A DNA stretch of 64,000 bases, from contig NC_135149.1 in NCBI RefSeq assembly GCF_050948215.1, positions 11,451,001 through 11,515,000 of the forward strand, written 5' to 3'. Both the position numbers and the translations under genes were made by a program. Positions 48,128 through 59,923 of the stretch are shown in pieces. The notes below the pieces were generated by a model. It saw nothing but the letters and a program-made list of their open reading frames with translations, had not been told where the DNA came from and made no database searches. Position 1 is the first letter of the stretch. Each line of letters starts with the position of its first letter. This DNA is from Halictus rubicundus (taxonomy: Eukaryota > Arthropoda > Insecta > Hymenoptera > Halictidae).

Positions 48128-49593
48128 CCCCATCTTCTAGGCCTCTTTCTCTTCTTCCATTCTATCTACATTTACCCCGTTACCTTTTTTTGAGGTTAGG
48201 AGGATCGTCTTTAAGATCTCGAGAGGAGAGCGCTGCCAAAAATACGCGAGTTCGTGAACCGCGAGAGTAATTAATGATTCTGCAATATTACAGAGATTTT
48301 TTTACCAAGTTATTGACACATTTACAGAGTAGATTCTAGGTCATTTCCCCCACTGTGTGTTACATTTTCATTCAAGAAATTACACTTCATTCATAATTTC
48401 CTATTTAAAGTAGGTTCTTCAAATTTCGGTATGATCAAAGAGAAATAAAAAATTTTATTGTGCAACTGCAAATGAGAAATGGGCAAATGAATAAGTAAAT
48501 GGCACACTCTGGTTTCTATTTTATACAAAATTTACAAAATATTAATTCTGTAATTTTCTAACGGTCACTGTACTGTTATTTCATAGGTCTGACCGTAGCT
48601 GTGCTTTTCTACTCACAGCAAAAATTCAAATACTCTTCAGTGACTTAATATTTCTTGTTGGTAACAATTTAAGATAAACTGGAACATATTAGGGTATAAA
48701 ATAAAGTAGACACACCAATCAACAAATTAAAATTGTTGGATCATTTTTTAAGAGGATATAGAATGAAATAGTTTTAGATTATGAAACTCGTGTCTCCAAA
48801 AAAAAAAAAATAATATAATAATAGACTGCAAAGTTTTATTAATTCACTATCAAACCTGCAAGGTTCAAAGGATCGTATCTACTATAAAAAAATCAGTGAT
48901 ATACTTCAAACTGTTTCATGAAGTCAGTCAAAGAATTTTACGAAGATCTGTACTGCAGAAATTAGCACAGAATCTGGCGGCCGAAGTGGTAAGTGGGTAG
49001 CGCTATTGACTATCCGATAGCAGTCGCGTAATATTTTCATTTTCGTCTTATTGCTTCGTCTTTCGCGTGCTCTTTCGCGGAACAACTCCCAGGGCGGTCA
49101 TTGTTTGTACTCGGTGTCGAGAGCTTAATGGCGAAACTCGTTGTTATTCGTGCGCGGGGGTTGAACGCGAAACGTCCGGCAAGAACGCCCCTGGAATTGG
49201 GTCGCGCTCGTTTAAACTTTCATCCGGTTTAAGTTCGCCGTTAGTCTTTTCCCCGTCCGCGTTAAGACGTTCGCGATGATACCGGAGAGGATTACACGCG
49301 TGTCCCGAATACACGGTGTGGATCAAGGATATCGGGTAGTCACGATCGTGGGTCGGGGTTTTGTTACCGCCGAACTTTCCGATCACTTATTCAACGAGTC
49401 GTAACACTGGATCTTTTAATGGAAAGAACACGAACGAAAGAATGGAATATTCATGCGCCGGCCGATCGGAGACTGTCCGCGGAACTTGACATCGCATAAA
49501 AAACTAATTCGAAACTTCGGGATCGAGAACACTTTTTGAGCCTCTCGATAGATCCATAAATTAGCTCCGAAGTTGCCAATTGAAATCGATAAA
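47461..49593. other. Non-coding stretch with CT microsatellites
   Basis: CT tracts at 47864-47890 and 48083-48123. An unusual GGCGGCCGAAGTGGTAAGTG piece at 48976 was examined as a tRNA-like sequence and rejected. No exon supported. Confidence 0.45.
48083..48123. repeat. (CT)n microsatellite
   Basis: About twenty uninterrupted CT units. Confidence 0.95.
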
Positions 49594-50050
49594 TTTTATA
49601 TCTCCTGTACACGAAGATATACATCAAGAACATTTCAAATGAAAAACAACTGTGGAGAAAAATGTTTCTTGTAATTCGGTTTGATTTATTCTATATGTCT
49701 GACTAATGCCTAGATTTTCTACTTGTCCCAAGGTCTCCAATATTTAATTATCTCGCGACCAAAGCAGCGTCATTAGTTCTCAATTATTGCTTACATAACA
49801 AACTCTGCTTCCTGAATTTTTTGATTTTTTCAATTTCAATCAATTCCTTTTTATATCTTCTGTACACGAAGATATACCGCAAATGAAATTCTGCTGAAAA
49901 GTATTTCTCATAATCGTGTTTGAATTATTTCGCATGTCTGACTAATTCCTGTATTTTCCACTTGCTCTGTGGTCTTAAATATTTGATCATCTGCTAACCA
50001 AAGCCATAATTTCACAATTATCGCTTGCATCAAACTCCGCTTCCCGCCGC
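49594..50050. repeat. Two decayed tandem units (period about 240-257 bp) carrying the TCTGAC/CTACTT motif
   Basis: TTTTATATCTCCTGTACACG AAGATAT at 49594 pairs with TTTTATATCTTCTGTACACG AAGATAT at 49851. ATGTCTGACTAATGCC..TTTTCTACTTG at 49696 pairs with 49934. CCAAAGC and CAATTATTGCTT/CAATTATCGCTT close both units. Confidence 0.8.
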
Positions 50051-52433
50051 CACGAAGTTGAAGATTGTTTAAAGTAGATTAGCATACAATAAACAGGGAA
50101 ATATTTAGTTGCAACGTCGGGGAAACTTTGCGAAGCTTCTGCAAGTTTCTGGTAAATGTTATTGTTCGATGGGGATTATTCTCGGGAAACACGGCATCCA
50201 GAAATGTAACGCAAAAATACAATATTATTGGAAATGGGGTTATGATTGAATATACACGGTATTGAAACTCAAACTGTTCTTTATTATACGGCGTGAGAGA
50301 AAGCTCTTTACTGAATGATATCTTAGCTTTGACTGACTGCAGATGGAAAACCTTTGGAACCCCGAAAAGAAACCAAGACCCTCCTGCATCTACAGACTGT
50401 TTAGGTTTGGCTCCCACAGTCCGGCCCTTGAAACTAAGTATCAAACAATAAGTTCATTGTGCCTGGAGCTTATTGATAATCCAACAAGTATATAATGTAA
50501 TATCGAAATTCGAAAAGTTATTTTCTCTGCAGAGTGACTATTTGCCCAAAAGCTTGCTTCTATTCGGCGTCTTGCGAGCATTTTCATTTGTTATGGAGTT
50601 TAGAAGTGTCATTCAATAATTTACACGGCTTCTCACAATATCGAGGCAGAATCGGTCGACAGATAAAAAGTTGAATTTATTGCGAGATATCGAAACATAT
50701 CCTCGATTGTCCTCGAGATTTTTTTTTGTGTCAACCCGGCCCGATGTCAGTCCGGGGAAAACGAGTGCTCGTTTACACGGGGAAAAACAAGGTTCGCCCG
50801 CGTATTTTTATCGAATCAATTTTTGCCCGTATGTCTGACAAACATTCTGTCAGTCTCGTTTAATCGCGGCGTATCGCGATCATAAATTGGACAAACTTCG
50901 TTATCAATAATCCGGGGATTAAATCTGCTGCGCCGCGCTGCCGATGCAACGCGTTCCGTTCAACCCGAACGCAAAACAAAAGCCGCATTTGTTGTTGTAG
51001 AATAAAAAATATATATATATACACGCAAGCGAACAGAAGTTTTTATCCACGGTTCAGAACCATGGCGAACAGATCTTCGGGCCGGCTTTCCGTAACAACC
51101 GAGAGAGACTCGTTAAAAAAGTTTCCGACCTCGTAGCATGTTGCAGTTGATCTACCTCTGACGATGCAAATAATGAACAATTACCCCTTGCGGTGCAACA
51201 AAGTAAGTCCGGGAAAAGTTGCTAAAATTTTCCTCTGAAATTAGGTAGAGGTATTTTTCTAATTATTGGTCCACTGTAGTTCAGCTTGCGAAGAAGACTT
51301 CGTAATTAGATGAGCTAAAGAAAATCATGAAATCACATGAAGGTAATTCTTCATGTTAATAATTTTTCTCCTGGACACCAGGTTACTTTAAGGTTAATGT
51401 CACTTTCTATTCACTCTGCAGTTAATGTCACTTCATCACAAAATTGAGTTCAATCGTCAGAAACTAGAACTCTGCTTTTATTTCGTTTGTTTAGAATAAA
51501 TCAAGGAGCATTGTAATTAAAGGGACGATTTGCAGCATTACTAGGCTATCATATAATCTGTCAATATCGAGAGACAAGTAGTCGCAAAATACGGCAAGTC
51601 GAGGTAATTAGTACGTAATTAAACGAGGTGTTTAATGAAACGAAAAACATAGTAAATCGAGGATGAAGGTTATAAATAAGTTATTGTTGGTCACCGTTGA
51701 ATACTGGTCCTCCAATTAGTATTCGAAATGCGCGGAGGATGCCGGAGAGGGGCTCGGGAATTATCTCGAAATCCGTTTACAAACGATCGAATCGAATATC
51801 GCACGATTTGCACGGCGCACACATTCGCGTGGGAGAAGTATCGGGACGCCGCCGTGGCGCCGCGAGAATACGTACATAAAGGTCCTACGGGCTCCCGGTA
51901 GAAACTGCACGGAAATCCTTTAATTTAGTGAAAGCTCTGACACAACTGGACGGCTTACGGAGGGATTAAAACACGCGGGGCATTTATAAAGCCGAGCCGC
52001 CCCGCCATTTTCCACCCTTCCTCGCCCATTCACCCTCGTTCACCTTGTTCCCTTCACCTTCCATCCTCTCGGCCCCCCCTCCCTCACTCTCTCTCAGGCG
52101 ATCGATCTTCTCCTCTTTGTCATCAATCCTCATTCATATTCAAGCTTTCTAGATTATGGCCGAGCTTCTCTTACGTGAAAGTGTCGCGAGCATGTGGCGG
52201 CTGCGTGGAATATCAATCGCATGTGGTTTTAAAGAATTGTTGCTATTTTGTTGTGACTCGTGTCGAGCTTGTTAACGAGGTAATCTTTGTCAACATTCAT
52301 TCTTTTCCAAGATCCTCTCACATCCTCGCCGATTTTATCATGTTTCGAGGTGTAGAAATGTGTTTCAGTTACTTTAATATAATTATTTTTAATATACTTC
52401 TAGTTTGAGACTTACTCGATCATGCTTCTTCCT
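50051..52433. other. Non-coding stretch, nothing recognisable
   Basis: AT-rich with two GC-rich patches (50.7-51.2 and 51.7-52.1 kb). No exon, RNA gene or complete mobile element found. Confidence 0.45.
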
Positions 52434-52628
52434 GTCAGTGGATTTTATGCATTTGTGACAAAAATCAATAGATATAATTTCAAACACAAAAGACATTTAA
52501 AAATACGGTTATATTATTTTCAACCTATTAAAGAACTTTAGTTAAGAAAGAACATAAATTTCTATTTCACCCTAGTTTGTTGCAATTCAGGTAGAGAAGT
52601 TTTATTTTGCATAAGGATATCCGCTGTC
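52434..52628. mobile_element. MITE of the TAGAC(A/T)GCGGAT family, copy at 52.4 kb (about 195 bp)
   Basis: The left end GTCAGTGGATTTTATGCA and right end TTTTGCATAAGGATATCCGC TGTC are imperfect inverted repeats. The interior (ATATTATTTTCAACCT, AAGAAA..ATAAATTT) aligns with the copy at 61535-61679. TA follows the right end. The left flank is decayed. Confidence 0.7.
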
Positions 52629-55014
52629 TAATTATTAACGAACATTTATACGTTTTCTCCAATCGCAAGAGAAATGAAACGCGAGAGCGTAATAATTCCA
52701 GAACAATTACAGAAAGTCATTAAGTCGAATGAACGTCACGGTCGCGCCTCAAAGAAGCGCGTTCGTCGGTACGGCGATGGAAGTTAATCGCTTATTCTTT
52801 AATTTCTTGGGGAAAAGAAAAGAAACCCGTTCGAGCCTTTTATGATCGATACCGGCGAGCCGCGGCAATTAGTACGAATTAATTAAAGAGCGGTCGAGTA
52901 TTCTTAACGAGTCCGCCGATTTGTCGTAATTTACGAAGCTATTAATAGTGAGAGAGAGAGAGAGAGAGGGAGAGAGAGAGAGAGAGAAGGGCTATGGTAC
53001 TCTCCGCGACACGAATTTCGAAGGGAAAAGCTAATTGTTGGCGGTGGCGCGTGAAAAGTGTCAGCGCAGAAAAACTCTCGTTCTCCGACTGTGTTATTGC
53101 AGAAGTGCGACCGACGGCTCAGTAAAACGAAGAGGGAAAATCGGGGAAACCGGGTGGAGCCCGACAGCTTCCCTGGGAAAGGAAAAACGGGGCTTGAATA
53201 TCGAGAGAGACAGTCATTTCGCCTCGGCGAGCACCGGCCAGAGATCATCGTTCTTCACCGCGTCGACAGCGTCATTTCTCTGCTTTTCGTTCGTTGACGC
53301 ATTTTCATATTCATAACAACGCAGAAAGAGCTCATGACTCGAATAAATTACAATTACTTGTGCTACCGAATATTTTAAAAGATTTCCTGCGAAAAAACTC
53401 GTGCATAGTTTAAAAATATTTTATAACTGCAGGCGTATCTACATTCTTCATGCTGTAGTAAACAATGCAGAAAAAATTGGAAGCTTTCTCGAATAAATTT
53501 CAGTTATCTGTGCTGTGCGAATGTTGTAATCGGTTTCATGAGGAAACAAAAAATGCAGACGACGACTGACAAATAATTTATAACCGTAAATGTGTTTCCG
53601 CACTCGGCACTATAAAAAATAATACAGGTAATATGTTTCTTTAATAAATTACAGTTGTTCGTGCCAGAAAATTTTCAAAGATTTTCAGAAACGAATTAAC
53701 GACGAAAAGTCACTTGAAAAATATTTCACAAAATTCCAACCTCGGTTTGAAAAGAGATTACTAATTAATATTGATTGGAGCATATGTCATTCTTCTGACT
53801 TTTTCAAATCTCGCAGCCCCAGTCGCATTTTATTTAACACCGCCCTATGGAAATAATTTTATAATTCCATACCAACAATTCGCAAAAACATTAAACCGAA
53901 CACATTCTACTTGTGAAAACTACCAGGAAAAATTCCGTGTCATCGACTCTATCGTATACTACTTCATTATCAAACTGCCACGGGTTCTTCAAGGTCATTC
54001 GAAAAATTAACACGTTTACGATTTACTTCAATAGCTTTTGCAGTTACGTATCCAATGTATTAAAATAAATTCCCCGTTATAATTATAAATAACGACGCGC
54101 AAGAAAATAGTTTGACGTTCTATAAGGGAGACGAATAATCGTGGAACATTTGTGCCGTGTTAATTGAAAAGAGCAGCAAAGATACTTTAGATTGCGACGA
54201 AAGACGCGTCATTTGGAAAAGGATGTTCCGTAAATTTAAACGACAGCCGAGTGTTTAAGCGGTCCCGGTCTCATCTGCAAAGTGATGGGCCCACGGTTTC
54301 ATCATTTGGTAAGTGCCGCGGACGCATTTGACGGATTAAGCCCCGGGAATTATCTCGATCGACAACCACGGATCTCGAGGCCTGTTTGACGTGTCGATGA
54401 AAATTAATACCGGTCCGCGAAGTCGAGCAGAACGAAGAAAAGCGAAAAGCTTTCCCACCCCCGTTTTTTTTTCCCGCGCGCGGCAGCACTTCCGCAAATG
54501 AATTCGATTCGCCGCGCGCAGATTCGCCGATTCGTCTCCCGGCAAAGAGAAAAGGCATTCGGAGGGAAGCGCGAGATAGTTCCCCGGGTTCGGAGGGCCG
54601 GGAGAAAAATTGTGCTTTTAAGGTAAACGAGAAGTATTGTCGCTCGAGTTACTGTCACGGAACGCCGCCGTCTCTTCCGCGCCGCTCATCTTTTCTCTTT
54701 GCCGCGATCCAGATTTCAAGTCCCCACTTTTCTTTTCGCTTCTCCATTACATCACTCTATCGATCGTGGAATTATTAAGAATGTCGTTCGTCGACGGAGG
54801 ACGTCGGGAACTGATTCAGAGACGAGTCAAAAAGGACCTTCGAATGGACCTTCTACGGCTGTCGATAAACGTGTGCAATGCGAGACAGTGGAAATCTCAA
54901 ATTCTCCTTGGCCTACTAAAATTAATATGAAAAGATTTCCTAAGGTCACTCTTGTTTCCTGCAATTGTTTCAGAACATTTTAATCTCGCACGAAAATTGA
55001 CAGAGTCTCATTTG
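52629..55014. other. Non-coding stretch with a (GA)n tract
   Basis: A GA run lies at 52949-52988. Overlapping opposite-strand frames at 52.9-53.3 and 54.3-54.9 kb are compositional. No exon supported. Confidence 0.45.
52949..52988. repeat. (GA)n microsatellite
   Basis: GA run with one GGG interruption. Confidence 0.95.
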
Positions 55015-55016
55015 TA

Positions 55017-55197
55017 GAGTGCGGACATTTATGCAAAATAAAAAAGGTTCTGCATCAATTTCAAAAGATAAAAACCATGTAGAGAGTACATTCCTTCTTT
55101 AATCATTTTAATAGACTGGAAATAAAATATTCTTAAATTTTTCCCATTTTTAATTTCACCTACTCAACTTTGTGATGACTGCAAAAAATCCGCAGTC
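55017..55197. mobile_element. MITE of the TAGAC(A/T)GCGGAT family, copy at 55.0 kb (181 bp)
   Basis: GAGTGCGGACATTTATGCA at the left and TGCAAAAAATCCGCAGTC at the right are imperfect inverted repeats, with TA on both sides (55015-55016 and 55198-55199). Confidence 0.7.
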
Positions 55198-55323
55198 TAC
55201 TCATTTCTACATTCGATTTATCACAATTTTGAATAAAACATAAGAATAAGAATTTCTGTAAGAAATGTCTCGAATATGAAATTAAAATTTTAACTCTTAT
55301 GTCAATAACTGGGTAACTGGGTA

Positions 55324-55756
55324 CAGTCAAACCTGTTTTTGTGAAGTCCTTTTCTATGCGATTTGTTTTGTGCGATTTTTTTTATGCGGTATACGAATGC
55401 CAACGGTGCCGGCATTATAACACCCTTGTAATGTTCTCATCACAAGAAGATGCGCGTTTTGGACTACGACGAGTAGTATTGAATTATGTGTATTTTGAAA
55501 ATTTCTCCACGTTTAAAATGAGAAATTAATTTTTTTTTTAAATGTTTCCATATGTAATTTAATTATTTATTTTGTTTGGAAAGCACTTTCTCGCTATTTC
55601 GTAAATCTTTGACATATTTTCTGACACTTTTTTTTATGCGGTCCTTCTCTGGACCGAAAATTATTTGTTATAGCTATTTAGGAAGTTTCTGAATATTTTT
55701 TTTGTGCGGTTTCTGTTATGCGGTCCCTATCTACCGCACAAAAACAGGTTTGACTG
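55324..55756. mobile_element. pogo/Tigger-like MITE (433 bp)
   Basis: Perfect 20-bp terminal inverted repeats CAGTCAAACCTGTTTTTGTG with TA duplication (55322-55323 and 55757-55758). The interior repeats TATGCGGT or TGTGCG several times, extending the inverted similarity. The CAGTCAAACC start is typical of pogo/Tigger-related elements. No transposase. Confidence 0.88.
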
Positions 55757-55758
55757 TA

Positions 55759-56309
55759 CTCGCTCTCAATTTCTTCATACATTTTCGTTAATGTTTTCGT
55801 TGACCAAAAGCAAAATTTGATTGATGAAAGAAATTTTGGTTATTGCAATGAGGGTTGAGAATTAAACCAGGAATTGATTTTTGTAGCGAGAGTGCAAAGA
55901 TCGAAGAAGTGGAATGGATATTTTATTTTCAGGCGTTGCGCGAGAGATTGTTCGGTATCGGTGGATTGTTTTGTCCCTTTCAAGGCACAACAATCGGAAT
56001 GAGATTGTCATTAATCGATTCCCATGTAGATCTGGTTCCCGTTCCGGCTTGTACAATAGCTAACGGTATGCGGCAATATTAAATTCTTCCTACTGTGCCG
56101 GAATTCTAAGAATTACTTGGATTCTCGCGGAGAGATCGCCGTCAGAAAAATTCTCCGGTGTATTTATATCTCCGCGTGAGCGACCGGCCTTTGTGTCCTG
56201 CCATAGAGGTTCTACCAGAATTGTGCAACCGACGGAATAAAACACTTAATAAGTATACCTTGGATTCAATTCAACATTCTTCATCTCCTACAATTGATAT
56301 CAGAATTCC
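55759..56309. other. Non-coding stretch with one exon-like segment
   Basis: Between TTTTCAG and GTATGC (55933-56065) lies a 133-bp segment open in one frame, containing FGIGGLFCPFQGTTIG. No protein family was recognised and no linked exon was found. It may be chance. Confidence 0.25.
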
Positions 56310-56505
56310 TTATTTGCTCCAGTGGATTGTCTGTCTGACCAACGACGACTCATTCTACTTACTCTGGAGTCACTTTGCATAATTGTCACTCTTTTCCCAG
56401 TTATTATTATTATCTTACTAAATTATTTGTAATATTTTCGTGTCTGTCATATCTTCAGTTAACGGTCAGACAAGGGCTGACTGATTCTATTTACAGTAGG
56501 CATTC
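56310..56505. repeat. About 200-bp dispersed repeat unit, copy A
   Basis: GTCTGACCAACGACGACTCA TTCTACTTACTCTGG, then TTATTATTATTATCTTACTA and CAGACAAGGGCTGACTGATT, align in order with copy B at 58535-58735. Confidence 0.7.
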
Positions 56506-58215
56506 AGGAAAAGAGAGCTGAATAAAAATCTCTCAATAATGTTTTCAACTTGATAATAATTAGATAATGCCCTTAAACTCTTCTGATAGTTCTTTAATAT
56601 ATTATATTTCACCTTCTAATACTTCTGATCAATGTATAGAATCCACAGGCTACCTGCCAGCAACGCAACAAACCCTTCATTCCACGCGTCGCAACTCGAG
56701 CAAAAATATTCCCTTGAATAGTCACATTCGCGACGCATCTGTGCACACAAAACGCAGCTCTCAACTCGTCACCACGGCGCATAAATATCCCAGTCCCGTA
56801 AACGGCTCAATCGTTCGAATTCGCGAGGGCGTCCCGGTTGCCGGCGTTCGGAAAAAATTTTCCACGGTCTCTCGCGGCTTAATCCCGGGCCCTGCCGTCA
56901 CATTTTTCAATTAAATCCTCCATGCAAATTGGCTGTTGCCTCGGCCGGAAAGAGGAAGGGCTGGGGCACCGCGGCGGACATTCATCGTCCGACTGAAATT
57001 TCATTTTGTCTCGCCGCAATGTCGCCGTGACATACATACAAACACACACGTGTACAAAGCCTTCGTCGCCGTTCCCTTGTGTACGTGTGGCTGTGTATGT
57101 GCGTGGGGAGGGTTTGCCACGCGAAACACAGACACAACCCCGCGACTCGGCCATTAAGCTTCGCCTTCGTGATTGAAGGGCACGAAGGAAATTGTCCTGG
57201 CGCCGGCAGCTTCTCTCCTTCATATATTGTGTTTACTTTCTGGAATCGTTCGCAATTTAGTCCGTGGATGACGCAAACGCCGTGTAATTCCCGGATAATA
57301 ACAGCTAATAAATAATTGCCAGCCGGCTGGGCGCCCGGGCTCCATTTAATTCGGAATCATTGTCACGTTTCTGGGTCAGACAGACTTATTCCCCTGATTC
57401 GTGTAAATTCTATATCGGCGCCGTGTTAGATTCCATTCCGGGATTCGAACGGTACGTTCTGATCCGCTAATATGGGACACGATTTCCCAGATGACGATCC
57501 TTCCTGTATACGTCCTCTAAATTGAGCTTTTTCTTTTTGTTATCGCTGCAGGAAAAGTGGCCGCGATAAATTCGTTTCTCGACGCTTATTCATTCGATTT
57601 ATTTTGCCAATTTTATTCGCCGCCGTTAACGGCTACGATTATTTATATTCATACGAGTGCATTTGTTCTACAAAATATAATTTAGGCTTTCTTTCCGGCT
57701 AAAAATTGTATCAACCGGTCGGCAAATTCTATCGGGCTGCAAATAGAACAGAAGCTTCACCAAACGAGATCGTAACTTTTATTTTCTCTTTTCCCCGACG
57801 TTCACGGTGGAAATGCACAATATACACGGTCTAACAGTCAAACATTGCAAATAGAAGGAATGTATGAACGACCGCGTTTATTACTCCTCGTAAAAGGTTT
57901 CTTGCAATTAGTGTTTCGAATAAAAAAGCTCAGATTCCCTTTCAGGCTCCTGTACAGTTGAAAAAAAGTGCGGGAGAATAGCGCATAGAAAAATGAAACA
58001 CGTTTGCGGCCAGGCTGGGATGAATAAAATAATGCCGGCAACGTGAATGGTACATCTGTATTATACTCTTACACGCAGTTACGCAAAGCATCTGACGCGA
58101 GGGAAGCTAAACGAGATTAACGGGAGCACGACGATAATGTTCCTAAAAAAGAACCATACCTCTAATAAACTATAAGCGGAACAACTAAATGAACAATCTA
58201 AAAATAACAGAAATC
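56506..58215. other. Non-coding stretch, nothing recognisable
   Basis: GC-rich around 56.7-57.4 kb, with opposite-strand overlapping frames. No exon supported. Confidence 0.45.
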
Positions 58216-58525
58216 TAACAAAACAAAGGAATTTTCCACTTCAAAAGGAGCGGAGCTTTCTCAAAATGCTATTAGGTACGTAATTACACCTTTCCCTTAA
58301 CAAACTGGGAAGCTAACAATTAAATAAACGCGCTGAAAATCATATAAATTTGATGGACGTAAAATATTACACCGTTTGTGCAAGTTGTGTTCATGTCCAA
58401 CGCGTAAAAGGAATTCTTTTACTCCAAAGGGGGCTTTTTCAAAATCCTATTAGACACATAGTAACACCTTTTTTTAATTAAACTAGAAACCCAACAATTA
58501 AATAAACGCACTGAAACATTTTCTC
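58216..58525. repeat. Two tandem units with a 178-bp period
   Basis: ATTAGGTACGTAATTACACC at 58271 matches ATTAGACACATAGTAACACC at 58449. Both are followed by CAACAATTAAATAAACGC or CTAACAATTAAATAAACGC, and both are preceded by AAGGAATT..TTTAC/TTCCAC. This is the fourth array in the window near 178 bp. Confidence 0.85.
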
Positions 58526-58534
58526 TTATAACTT

Positions 58535-58735
58535 CGTGAGATAGTTTGTCTGACCAGTGACAATTTATTCTACTTACTCTGGTAGCACCTTTTAGTATAA
58601 TCCCCCCCTTTTCCTGTCAGTATTAGTATATCCTACTAATTTATGTAAATTACTGTTCTCTTTGTTGCAATTTTATGCGAAAATCTGACAAATGCTGACT
58701 GATTATACTTGTACTAGGTACCCTATTGAAACGTT
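58535..58735. repeat. About 200-bp dispersed repeat unit, copy B
   Basis: GTCTGACCAGTGACAATTTA TTCTACTTACTCTGG, then ATCCTACTAATTTATGTAAA and CTGACAAATGCTGACTGATT, align with copy A at 56310-56505. Confidence 0.7.
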
Positions 58736-58773
58736 GAAGTTGCATTATAATATACACCACTATTTCACGTTAA

Positions 58774-59046
58774 CCCATTTGCATCGTTAGCGTATACGCT
58801 CAATTTTCCTGGTCACTATCAGCGGAGGCGTATGGATACGCTAATTTTGTTGGTCACTATCATTATTCGTTAGCTAAAAAACAGAAATGGAGGGTGTTGT
58901 TGGAGATGAAAGTAGTAATTCCGATTTTTCTTATAATGCTGAAATATGAAGTTCTTTTACTTGTAGTCATTTTTTTACTTAAATATAATGAAAAAAAAGT
59001 TTGGTAATAAAGGCCTTCTTTTCATATTTCCTTACGATGCAAATGG
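58774..59046. mobile_element. TTAA-flanked MITE (273 bp)
   Basis: The left end CCCATTTGCATCG and right end CGATGCAAATGG are inverted repeats, flanked by TTAA at 58770-58773 and 59047-59050, as for piggyBac-like insertions. The interior has a repeated GCGTATACGCT/GCGTATGGATACGCTA motif followed by TTGGTCACTATCA. Confidence 0.85.
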
Positions 59047-59050
59047 TTAA

Positions 59051-59700
59051 ATTACACCAGAAGAGACCAAATCACTGTTGATAAATATTTACACCTCACA
59101 GGACAGTTTGTCTGATCAATATCGCTCATTACTACTGGCCATACTACAGTTTCATCGATATCGCTGTTTCCTACATAGTAGTCGACATAGAATTATTTTT
59201 AAAAAGAGATAAATCATTCAGCATTTGTACAAAATGCAATAATTATTAATAAAGCCATAGCACAGTTCGGCCAAAGTGATATCTTACGAAGACATGATAT
59301 GAAAATTCTCAAGGCTTTGTACAGTCTTAATCTGACCTCAGTAGATCGGGCGCTTCGTGTGAAGAAATATCCAGATAGTACTGTCTAGAGAAGGATACTA
59401 AATGTAGTATCATAACTAACGTGATAAAGCTCGCGATCAATTAAGGACAAACAAAGTTTCTTTTAATAAAGCACAAGCAGTAGTTAGCTGAAAAATGGAA
59501 TCGGGTACGGGGTTTTTGTTCGGGCGGCGCTCGGGTGTATAAATAACGGTTGAAACAAGAAACCGTGAAAACAGATTGGATAAAGCGTCCGTGTCGGACG
59601 CATTCCAGTTTAATCCTTGGCAAATAAAACCGATCGGATTGCTCGGCCGGGCAAAAATATCCGTGACCGAAAGGAGACGGAGTGAAACATAGAGGGAGGG
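59051..59700. other. Non-coding stretch, one degenerate TCTGAC motif
   Basis: GTTTGTCTGATCAATATCGC TCATTACTACTGG at 59105 is a weak member of the dispersed motif. Otherwise nothing recognised. Confidence 0.4.
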
Positions 59701-59701
59701 C

Positions 59702-59703
<2 letters not shown>

Positions 59704-59758
<55 letters not shown>
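59704..59758. repeat. (GA)n microsatellite, first tract
   Basis: About 27 uninterrupted GA units. Confidence 0.97.
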
Positions 59759-59764
<6 letters not shown>

Positions 59765-59835
59765 GAGGCTGGAGGTTTCCCGTTGGCAAAGTTCGACGAA
59801 GCCGGTAACACAAACCCCCTCGAACTGGCGTATAG

Positions 59836-59838
<3 letters not shown>

Positions 59839-59920
<82 letters not shown>
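59839..59920. repeat. (GA)n microsatellite, second tract
   Basis: About 40 uninterrupted GA units, 80 bp after the first tract. The protein frames running through these tracts are artefacts. Confidence 0.97.

Positions 59921-59923
<3 letters not shown>

Noticed and set aside
48975..49020. tRNA-like GGCGGCCGAAGTGGTAAGTG segment
   Set aside because: No acceptor stem pairing and no B-box-like GGTTCGANTCC follows.
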